This document shows, piece by piece, positions 16,785 through 22,964 of a DNA stretch of 64,000 bases. The position numbers were made by a program, and so were the translations under genes. Within the stretch, counting starts at the first letter, position 1. The number at the start of each line of letters is the position of its first letter. The notes under the pieces are model-generated. The model was not told the DNA's origin, ran no database searches, and saw only the letters and a list, made by a program, of their open reading frames with translations. This stretch comes from an uncultured Bacillota bacterium (GTDB lineage: Bacteria; Bacillota; Clostridia; Lachnospirales; Lachnospiraceae). The DNA lies in the NCBI GenBank assembly GCA_949291945.1, contig CASEXH010000005.1:62001-126000 (forward strand), given 5' to 3'.

Positions 16785-17122
16785 TGGTGGAAAAAGATTT
16801 GAAATTTGTTATATTACTTGAAAAAAGAGAAATGCCCTGCAGGGGAGCTGCAGAGCATTTCGAGGGGAGTATAAATAATTAAATAAGGGGTTATAATGTA
16901 AAAAAAATTTTTTGAAGGGTAAATTCTTTTTACAACCCATATTATAATATAAAAGGAAAAAAAAAGCAATAATATTATTTTTTTCTTAAAAACTTATGCA
17001 ATATTTATTTTTGAGTCTTCACATTAATAAAATAAATTTTTAACAATTTCCGGGAGAATATTTTCGGGACTTTATGAAATACTAGGATTGTAACAAAAAT
17101 GTTCAACCAGGAGGTAAAGACA
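16785..17122. other. AT-rich intergenic region with no gene
   Basis: About 340 bases of strongly AT-rich sequence with no credible open frame. It holds a 14-base inverted repeat (16829-16861, one mismatch) and two TATAAT hexamers (16892-16897 and 16943-16948), both without a good -35 element, so possibly used by an alternative sigma factor or an activator. It probably contains the promoter of the small Asn/Ser-rich protein that follows. Confidence 0.6.
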
Positions 17123-17314
17123 ATGGCTAAGAATTATAGCAATGAAAGCAACAAGAACAGATCAGGAGCATCGAACACCAAGAATACATTTGTGGAGAAC
17201 TGTGGATACCGTTCAGAAAACAACAGCAATAAAAATTCTCAGAACTCTGGCGGATCTAAAAATAAAAATTCCGCTTCCGGAAAAAACAGTTCTAAATCAG
17301 AATACGAATACTAA
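17123..17314 (+). CDS. Small Asn/Ser/Lys-rich low-complexity protein
   Basis: A 63-residue protein made largely of Asn, Ser, Lys and Gly, with a single Cys in VENCGYR (about residue 28) and an acidic aromatic end, SEYEY. Its ATG has an excellent GGAGGTAAAG site. It is preceded by about 340 bases of AT-rich regulatory-looking DNA and followed by an 11-bp perfect hairpin, so it looks like a separately transcribed gene. No domain recognised. The composition is disordered and reminiscent of small spore-coat or spore-core proteins, but no SASP signature is present. Confidence 0.6.
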   Translation: MAKNYSNESNKNRSGASNTKNTFVENCGYRSENNSNKNSQNSGGSKNKNSASGKNSSKSEYEY

Positions 17315-17327
17315 TCTTCCAGCCAAT

Positions 17328-17355
17328 CGGATAGGGAAGAGTCTTTCCCTATCCG
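17328..17355 (+). terminator. Perfect hairpin after the Asn/Ser-rich gene
   Basis: CGGATAGGGAA (17328-17338) pairs perfectly with TTCCCTATCCG (17345-17355) around a 6-base loop. No T-run follows, so termination efficiency is uncertain; it may protect the 3' end of the short mRNA. Confidence 0.5.
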
Positions 17356-17407
17356 CTACATAAGGGCTCTGGCATGCATATACTAAAAGAAAAAGGAGTA
17401 TAATCAC

Positions 17408-17758
17408 ATGCAGAGCATCGACACGATTTCTGCACAGGAACTGGATTTTTATATAGGCAGACAGGATGCCATGATCATAGATTTGCGGGAGAGGGAAGCT
17501 TATGGAAAAAGCCATCTGAAAACCGCCGTTAATATTCCCTATGAGGATATTCAGGAATGCAGAAAGTTTTCTAAAAGAAAGCTTCTGGTGTTGTACTGTG
17601 AGAGAGGAAGCTCCAGTTTGTTTGCTGCCAGGGAACTAATGAAAATGGGATTCAGGGTAAAGTCAGTTGTAGGCGGGATCCGATGTTATCAAGGTTCTAA
17701 CTTGTATTTTCCTTCCGGGCATAGTAGAATAAAAAATAAAATACCTGGCAGTTCCTAA
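17408..17758 (+). CDS. Single-domain rhodanese-like protein
   Basis: A 116-residue rhodanese domain. It has MIIDLREREAYGKSHLKTA (family DvR...y..gHI.gA) and the active-site loop YCERGSSS with nucleophilic Cys64. Such proteins transfer persulfide sulfur. The last 20 residues after the domain are polar and probably unstructured. The ribosome site AAAAGGAG lies close to the ATG. It is followed 36 bases later by a phosphodiesterase gene; no specific partner is obvious. Confidence 0.82.
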   Translation: MQSIDTISAQELDFYIGRQDAMIIDLREREAYGKSHLKTAVNIPYEDIQECRKFSKRKLLVLYCERGSSSLFAARELMKMGFRVKSVVGGIRCYQGSNLYFPSGHSRIKNKIPGSS

Positions 17759-17794
17759 ACAGATCAGGACAGAAAATAAAGGAGAACAAAAGAT

Positions 17795-18337
17795 ATGAAA
17801 TATATGTTTGCATCAGATATCCATGGCTCCGCATACTATTGTGAAAAAATGCTGGAGGCTTATCAGAAAGAGAAGGCAGACCGTCTGGTCCTGCTTGGCG
17901 ACCTGCTGTATCACGGCCCAAGAAATGACCTTCCCAGAGATTATGCACCAAAGCAGGTTATCGCTATGCTTAATCAATGGAAGGAGCATCTCTACGTTGT
18001 GCGGGGAAACTGTGACGCAGAGGTGGACCAGATGGTTCTGCAGTTCCCTATTATGGCGGATTACTGTATCCTCATGGACGGCCAGCGGACAATTTACTGC
18101 AGCCATGGACATGTCTATAACGAAGAAAATCTTCCTCCAATGAAGAGCGGGGATATTTTCATCCATGGTCATACACATGTACTCCGGGCAGATAAGAGAG
18201 AGAATTATACGATTCTGAATCCGGGTTCTGTGTCTATCCCCAAAGAAGGAAATATTCCTACCTATGCTGTTCTGGAAAACGGACTTTTCAGTATCCGGGG
18301 ATTTGAAGGAGAAGTGGTGAAGGAGTTACAGCTTTGA
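17795..18337 (+). CDS. yfcE: YfcE-type metallophosphodiesterase
   Basis: A 180-residue calcineurin-like phosphoesterase of the YfcE/MJ0936 family. Metal ligands are visible in SDIHGS (D,H), LLGDLLYHGP (GD), VVRGNCDAE (GNCD), YCSHGH and IHGHTH. The insert with DLLYHGPRNDLPRDY is typical of YfcE. It hydrolyses phosphodiesters in vitro; the physiological substrate is unknown. The next gene begins at its stop codon (TGATG), so both are cotranslated. A second family member lies at 20134. Confidence 0.88.
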   Translation: MKYMFASDIHGSAYYCEKMLEAYQKEKADRLVLLGDLLYHGPRNDLPRDYAPKQVIAMLNQWKEHLYVVRGNCDAEVDQMVLQFPIMADYCILMDGQRTIYCSHGHVYNEENLPPMKSGDIFIHGHTHVLRADKRENYTILNPGSVSIPKEGNIPTYAVLENGLFSIRGFEGEVVKELQL

Positions 18338-19506
18338 TGGATAAAAAATATGAATTGATCGCCCCCTGTCATTTTGGACTGGAAGCTGTTTTGAAAAGAG
18401 AAATTCAGAATCTGGGCTACGAGATCAGCCAGGTGGAAGATGGGAAAGTAATCTTTTTTGGAGATGAAGAGGCTATAGCCAGAGCTAATATTTTTCTCAG
18501 AACCACGGAGCGGGTTCTTCTGAAAGTCGGGAAGATCAAAGCGGAGACCTTTGACGAACTGTTTGAAAAGACAAAAGCCCTTCCCTGGGAGGCTTTTATT
18601 CCTGTAAATGGAAGATTCTGGGTGGCAAAAGCCAATTCTGTAAAGAGCAAGCTGTTCAGCCCTTCCGATATACAGTCTATTATGAAGAAGGCTATTGTAG
18701 AGCGTCTGAAACAAGTTTACCATGTTGAGTGGTTTGAAGAGGATGGTCCGGAATATCCTATCCGTGTGGCATTTATGAAAGATCAGGCAACTATCGGCAT
18801 AGATACCAGCGGAGTGTCCTTACATAAAAGGGGATACCGCCGTCTCACTAGCAAAGCCCCTATTACCGAGACCCTGGCTGCGGCCCTTCTTATGCTGACC
18901 CCCTGGAACCGTGACAGGATCTTAGTGGACCCTTTCTGCGGAAGCGGTACATTTCCTATAGAAGCAGCACTGATGGCGGCCAATATCGCTCCTGGTATGA
19001 ACCGGAGCTTTCTGGCAGAAGAATGGAAGAATCTGGTTCCCAGAAAGCACTGGTATTATGCCCATGACGAGGCGAAAAGCATGGTGATCAGAAATCTTTC
19101 CACAGATATCCAGGGATATGATCTGGATGGCCAGATGGTGAAGGCTGCCAGAGAAAACGCCAGATCTGCAGGGGTAGAGGATCTGATCCATTTTCAGGCC
19201 AGAGATGTGAAGGATCTGAGCCATTCTAAGAAATACGGCTTTATTGTCACCAATCCTCCATATGGAGAGAGACTGGAGGAGAGGAAGAACCTTCCGGAGA
19301 TCTATACGAATCTGGGGAAAAGCTTTGCAGGGCTGGATTCCTGGTCTATGTATGTGATTACTGCGTTTACAGAGGCGGAGAAGTATATCGGAAGAAAAGC
19401 AGACAAAAACCGGAAGATCTATAATGGAATGATGAAAACATATTTTTATCAGTTCCTGGGACCGAAGCCTCCAAAGGGAAAACGGCAGCAGGAAAGGAAG
19501 GAATAG
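18337..19506 (+). CDS. THUMP-domain RNA guanine-N2 methyltransferase (RlmL-type)
   Basis: A 389-residue SAM-dependent methyltransferase. The N-terminus (1-60) resembles a ferredoxin-like domain, followed by a THUMP domain (about 60-155) and a Rossmann-type methyltransferase with DPFCGSGTFPIEAA and the catalytic NPPYGERL. This is the arrangement of RlmL/YpsC and related 23S rRNA m2G or tRNA methyltransferases. The ATG at 18337 shares a base with the preceding stop. It is followed 6 bases later by rdgB. Confidence 0.88.
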   Translation: MDKKYELIAPCHFGLEAVLKREIQNLGYEISQVEDGKVIFFGDEEAIARANIFLRTTERVLLKVGKIKAETFDELFEKTKALPWEAFIPVNGRFWVAKANSVKSKLFSPSDIQSIMKKAIVERLKQVYHVEWFEEDGPEYPIRVAFMKDQATIGIDTSGVSLHKRGYRRLTSKAPITETLAAALLMLTPWNRDRILVDPFCGSGTFPIEAALMAANIAPGMNRSFLAEEWKNLVPRKHWYYAHDEAKSMVIRNLSTDIQGYDLDGQMVKAARENARSAGVEDLIHFQARDVKDLSHSKKYGFIVTNPPYGERLEERKNLPEIYTNLGKSFAGLDSWSMYVITAFTEAEKYIGRKADKNRKIYNGMMKTYFYQFLGPKPPKGKRQQERKE

Positions 19507-19512
19507 AGGAAT

Positions 19513-20112
19513 ATGAGAAAAATGATATTTGCTACAGGCAATGAAAATAAGATGGTGGAGATCCGGGAAATCCTGGGGGATCTGCCATTGGAAATCCAGT
19601 CCATGAAAGAGGCGGGGGTCTATGCGGATGTAGTGGAAGACGGCACTACCTTTGAAGAGAATGCGTTGATCAAGGCCCGGGCCATCTGCAAATTGGCAGG
19701 ACAGGTGGTGCTTGCCGATGATTCCGGCCTGGAGATTGATTATTTGGATAAAGAACCGGGGATTTATTCTGCCAGATATATGGGTGAGGATACTTCTTAC
19801 AGGATCAAGAATCAGAATCTGATCGATCGTCTGGAAGGTGTTCCGGATGAAGAGAGAACCGCTCGCTTTGTCTGTGCCATTGCCGCAGTTTTTCCTGATG
19901 GGAGAGAATTTGTGGTACGGGGCACTGTGGAAGGGCGTATCGGATATGAAGAAAAAGGTGAAAACGGCTTTGGATATGATCCGATTTTCTATCTCCCGGA
20001 GAGAGGGATGACTACTGCAGAGCTGTCTCCTGAGGAGAAAAACCTTATTAGCCACAGAGGCAATGCTTTGAGAAAGATGAAGGAGATTTTAGAGAAGGAA
20101 GAGGTATTATAG
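19513..20112 (+). CDS. rdgB: Non-canonical purine NTP pyrophosphatase RdgB/HAM1
   Basis: A 199-residue member of the ITPase family. It starts with IFATGNENKMVEIREIL and contains VVEDGTTFEENALIKA, LADDSGLEIDYL and the GYDPIFYLPERGMTTAELS region in two parts. It hydrolyses dITP, ITP and XTP to monophosphates and keeps deaminated bases out of DNA and RNA. Normal length. It sits between the RNA methyltransferase and a second YfcE-type phosphodiesterase, an arrangement often seen in Firmicutes. Confidence 0.94.
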   Translation: MRKMIFATGNENKMVEIREILGDLPLEIQSMKEAGVYADVVEDGTTFEENALIKARAICKLAGQVVLADDSGLEIDYLDKEPGIYSARYMGEDTSYRIKNQNLIDRLEGVPDEERTARFVCAIAAVFPDGREFVVRGTVEGRIGYEEKGENGFGYDPIFYLPERGMTTAELSPEEKNLISHRGNALRKMKEILEKEEVL

Positions 20113-20133
20113 GTAAAGTTGAGGGGCGAATGT

Positions 20134-20619
20134 ATGAAGATATTAGTAGTCAGTGATACCCACGGCCATGAAAGAAACTTAAAAAAGGTGATAGAGCGGG
20201 TGAGTCCTGTGGACGAATTTATCCATCTTGGAGATATCGAAGGACACGAAGACTATATAGAAGCTCTGGTGGACTGCCCTGCTCATATGGTATCCGGCAA
20301 TAATGACTTTTTCTCAGATCTGCCAAGGGAAGAAATCTTTTATCTGGGTCAGTATAAGGTATTGATTACCCATGGACATTATTACGGAGTTTCCATGGGA
20401 ACAGACAGATTGAAAGAAGAAGGGTATTCCAGAAATATTGATATTGTAATGTATGGTCACACTCATCAACCTGAAATTGATATAGAAAAAGGGATAACTG
20501 TGCTGAATCCCGGGAGCCTTTCCTATCCCAGACAGTGGGGAAGAAAGCCCAGTTTTCTTATTATGGAAATTGACAGAGAAGGGGAAGCTCATTATACCAT
20601 AAATTACATAGAAGAATGA
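20134..20619 (+). CDS. YfcE/MJ0936-family phosphodiesterase, second copy
   Basis: A 161-residue calcineurin-like phosphoesterase. Ligand motifs are SDTHGHE, HLGDIEGHE, VSGNND, ITHGHYYG and YGHTHQP. It is shorter than the copy at 17795 and lacks its insert. The ATG at 20134 has GAGGGG upstream; a TTG at 20119 has no proper site. It is the last gene of the rdgB unit and is followed by the tRNA promoter. Confidence 0.88.
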   Translation: MKILVVSDTHGHERNLKKVIERVSPVDEFIHLGDIEGHEDYIEALVDCPAHMVSGNNDFFSDLPREEIFYLGQYKVLITHGHYYGVSMGTDRLKEEGYSRNIDIVMYGHTHQPEIDIEKGITVLNPGSLSYPRQWGRKPSFLIMEIDREGEAHYTINYIEE

Positions 20620-20709
20620 TCAAATATAGCTACGCTATAGCTGAGCCGGACACAGATAAATGTGAAATAGGGAAAAATAAAAAAAACTAAAAATAAATTA
20701 AAAAAAGTG

Positions 20710-20738
20710 TTGACTTTTGTTTTTTTCTATGGTATATT
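20710..20738 (+). promoter_or_regulatory. Sigma-70-type promoter of the tRNA operon
   Basis: TTGACT (20710-20715) and TATATT (20733-20738) are separated by exactly 17 bases. The predicted transcript starts near 20745 with a leader hairpin (20746-20755 with 20762-20771, nine of ten pairs) before tRNA-Pro. Confidence 0.85.
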
Positions 20739-20784
20739 TAACTTCGTCGTCAAGCGGAAGTGCTTGAAGACAGAGAAAACACCA

Positions 20785-20859
20785 CGGGGTGTGGCTCAGC
20801 TTGGCTAGAGCGCCTGGTTTGGGACCAGGAGGTCGCAGGTTCGAATCCTGTCACCCCGA
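20785..20859 (+). tRNA. tRNA-Pro (TGG)
   Basis: The acceptor stem CGGGGTG/CACCCCG closes a standard cloverleaf. The anticodon loop TTTGGGA gives TGG, and the T-loop TTCGAAT is present. It is the first of seven tRNAs behind one promoter. CCA is not encoded. Confidence 0.95.
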
Positions 20860-20880
20860 TTCTTCCAATAATAAATATCT

Positions 20881-20951
20881 GCGGGTGTAGTTCAGTGGTA
20901 GAACACCAGCCTTCCAAGCTGGATATGTGGGTTCGATTCCCATCACCCGCT
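20881..20951 (+). tRNA. tRNA-Gly (TCC)
   Basis: Acceptor stem GCGGGTG/CACCCGC, anticodon loop CTTCCAA (anticodon TCC), T-loop TTCGATT. 71 bases. Confidence 0.95.
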
Positions 20952-20975
20952 TTCGCATCAATATCTGATGCTGAT

Positions 20976-21049
<74 letters not shown>

Positions 21050-21072
21050 CTTGCATATGTATGCATGAATAT

Positions 21073-21147
21073 GGTGGGTATAGCGCAGTTGGTTAGCGCG
21101 CCAGATTGTGGCTCTGGAGGCCAAGGGTTCGAATCCCTTTATCCACC
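21073..21147 (+). tRNA. tRNA-His (GTG)
   Basis: The acceptor is extended by the encoded G-1 (GGTGGGTA/TATCCACC), which is diagnostic for tRNA-His. Anticodon GTG in loop TTGTGGC. 75 bases. Confidence 0.95.
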
Positions 21148-21165
21148 TTAGCCGTAAGGCGGTCT

Positions 21166-21237
21166 TGGGCTATCGCCAAGCGGTAAGGCACAGGACTTTG
21201 ACTCCTGCACTCGCTGGTTCGAATCCAGCTAGCCCAG
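21166..21237 (+). tRNA. tRNA-Gln (TTG)
   Basis: Acceptor stem TGGGCTA/TAGCCCA, anticodon loop CTTTGAC (anticodon TTG), T-loop TTCGAAT. 72 bases. Confidence 0.95.
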
Positions 21238-21247
21238 TTGACATTAT

Positions 21248-21320
21248 GGAGCATTAGCTCAGTCGGTAGAGCACTTGACTTTTAATCAAGTTGTCCGGGG
21301 TTCGAATCCCCGATGCTTCA
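21248..21320 (+). tRNA. tRNA-Lys (TTT)
   Basis: Acceptor stem GGAGCAT/ATGCTTC with one G-T pair, anticodon loop CTTTTAA (anticodon TTT), T-loop TTCGAAT. 73 bases. Confidence 0.95.
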
Positions 21321-21324
21321 CTGG

Positions 21325-21357
21325 AAGCCCAAACAAATATAGTTTGGGCTTTTTCTT
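21325..21357 (+). terminator. Terminator after tRNA-Lys
   Basis: AAGCCCAAAC (21325-21334) pairs perfectly with GTTTGGGCTT (21342-21351), followed by TTTTCTTTT. It lies before tRNA-Leu, so the Leu gene depends on readthrough or on its own promoter. Confidence 0.9.
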
Positions 21358-21372
21358 TTCTAAATATTCTAA

Positions 21373-21453
21373 GCGGATATGGCGGAATTGGCAGACGCGC
21401 CAGATTTAGGTTCTGGTGTCTACGACGTGCAGGTTCAAGTCCTGTTATCCGCA
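21373..21453 (+). tRNA. tRNA-Leu (TAG)
   Basis: Acceptor stem GCGGATA/TATCCGC, anticodon loop TTTAGGT (anticodon TAG) and a short variable arm. 81 bases, class II size as expected for Leu. Confidence 0.94.
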
Positions 21454-21457
21454 GCCG

Positions 21458-21490
21458 AAAAGTGCCTTATTGACGGGCACTTTTTTGTTT
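21458..21490 (+). terminator. Terminator after tRNA-Leu
   Basis: AAAAGTGCC (21458-21466) pairs with GGCACTTTT (21476-21484), then TTTGTTT. It may also serve the convergent deacetylase gene. Confidence 0.85.
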
Positions 21491-21541
21491 GATAGGAAAC
21501 TTCGTTCCCAATTAATATATGGCAGATCTGATGCTGTTTCT

Positions 21542-22312
21542 TCAGGAATCTGTATCGGGGATCTGTCTGCCTTCATAGTTTATATGATAATGGTCTTTAT
21601 AGATGAGCTGGGAAATTGGGACAAACTCATATCCCTTGTCCTGAAGGGTGGTAAGAACAGTATCCAAAGCGTCAGTGATGTATTTGGCGCCATTGTGGCA
21701 CAGGATAATGCTTCCGTTGCCAAGTCTTTCATTTTCGGTGATCCTTTTAATAATATCCTGGGCGCCGTAATCCTTCCAGTCCAGGGAATCTACATCCCAT
21801 TGTATGGGATAGTAATTATTTTCCTGGATGCAGGAAATCACTGAATCATTGTAATCTCCATAGGGAGCCCGAAAGAGAAACATATCATATCCCGTCAGTT
21901 CTTTTACTTTATTGTGAACGGTCATAAGTTCCTGGATCTGCTCTGCTTCTTCCAGTTTACTCATGTAAGGGTGGCTTTCGCTGTGATTTCCAAGATCGTG
22001 TCCGGCTTCGTAGATTTTTACTACCTCTTCCGGAAATTTTTCAACCCATTGACCGGTCATAAAAAAAGTGGCTTTTACATTGTGGGCGGCAAGGATATCC
22101 AGGATGGTTTGTGTGTATTCATTTCCCCATGCGGAATCAAAGCTGATGGAGATCTGAGGCTTATCTGTCTCTACACAGTAGATGGGAAGTTCACGGCTGC
22201 TGGAAGTACCGGCTACAGATATCAGACGGGGCACATAGACGAGTCCGCATAAAACCAGGAGTGCGGCGAAACCTAAGGCGAGAATAGTATTGAGAATGCG
22301 TTTTGTGAGCAT
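21542..22312 (-). CDS. Polysaccharide deacetylase, PdaB/NodB type
   Basis: A 256-residue secreted or membrane-anchored deacetylase. It has an N-terminal hydrophobic segment (about residues 7-27) and a NodB domain: SFDSAWG (motif 1), GNHSESHP (motif 2, metal His residues) and RAPYGDYN (motif 3). The second Asp of motif 1 is replaced by Ser, as is usual in the PdaB branch (B. subtilis has FDISWG). PdaB is needed for late spore cortex stability, so a sporulation role is plausible. The gene is alone on the minus strand between the tRNA cluster and the DUF3783 gene. Confidence 0.87.
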   Translation of the reverse strand: MLTKRILNTILALGFAALLVLCGLVYVPRLISVAGTSSSRELPIYCVETDKPQISISFDSAWGNEYTQTILDILAAHNVKATFFMTGQWVEKFPEEVVKIYEAGHDLGNHSESHPYMSKLEEAEQIQELMTVHNKVKELTGYDMFLFRAPYGDYNDSVISCIQENNYYPIQWDVDSLDWKDYGAQDIIKRITENERLGNGSIILCHNGAKYITDALDTVLTTLQDKGYEFVPISQLIYKDHYHINYEGRQIPDTDS

Positions 22313-22360
22313 ATAGCTACCTTTCCGGAGTGCTTAATAGGAGTGTATGCTTTGAAATGA

Positions 22361-22396
22361 AAAAAAAGAACCGCCTGTGTTATGGCGGTTCTTTTT
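22361..22396 (-). terminator. Terminator of the DUF3783 gene
   Basis: AAAGAACCGCC (22365-22375) pairs with GGCGGTTCTTT (22384-22394). On the minus strand it is followed by a T-run. It overlaps the last codon region of the DUF3783 gene. Confidence 0.8.
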
Positions 22397-22802
22397 ACTG
22401 ATCGGTGGATTCTTCACTGTAGAATTGCAGATGTTCTTCTTCCAGTTCCTGAAACAGTTGAGCGAAAGTCCAGAAACAGTTCTGGGCAGTGAGGACAGCT
22501 TTTAAGGCCACCTTAGGAATAGTGCCGTTTTTCATGGATTCCAGGAGCATATCCAGCTTTTCTTCAGTGAAATTACACATGACGAGTACGTCTTTTGTGA
22601 TTTCAGGAGAATTTTCAAAAGGCGGTATTTTTCTGGCGGGAAAACCTTTGACTTTAGCCAGATGTCCCACGGTCTGAAGAAAATGAGCCCCGGTAACCGG
22701 TATAAAAGCAATGCCCAGATGCAGAGCTGCCTTTTCCAGGGATTTTTTTTTCTCCTCTTGCCCGTTGTCATAGTATAGGATCAGCGGTTTTCGAACGATC
22801 AT
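22395..22802 (-). CDS. DUF3783-family protein
   Basis: A 135-residue protein. The second half has the DUF3783 signature: VMCNFTEEKLDMLLESM, IPKVALKAVLTAQN and WTFAQLFQELEEEH. It is common in Clostridia; function unknown. The ATG at 22802 has GGGGGAAA upstream and gives the normal family start, MIVRKPLILYYDNG; an in-frame ATG at 22862 is 20 codons further out. It is transcribed away from the SARP-like regulator. Confidence 0.8.
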   Translation of the reverse strand: MIVRKPLILYYDNGQEEKKKSLEKAALHLGIAFIPVTGAHFLQTVGHLAKVKGFPARKIPPFENSPEITKDVLVMCNFTEEKLDMLLESMKNGTIPKVALKAVLTAQNCFWTFAQLFQELEEEHLQFYSEESTDQ

Positions 22803-22964
22803 AAATTTCCCCCTCTGTTGTAATTTTAATTTAATCATATACTCAGCCGAATAAAATTTCAACGGTTTTTAGAAGAATTCCGGATAAACTGTGAAAATAA
22901 GGGAAAGAAGTGGTAGAATAGAAATGAAAAACAAGTTCCTGAATAGGCAGAAAGGGATGAAAAA

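Noticed and set aside
17142..17363. 73-codon frame overlapping the Asn/Ser-rich gene
   Set aside because: Out of frame with the well-placed GGAGG site and ends beyond the hairpin.
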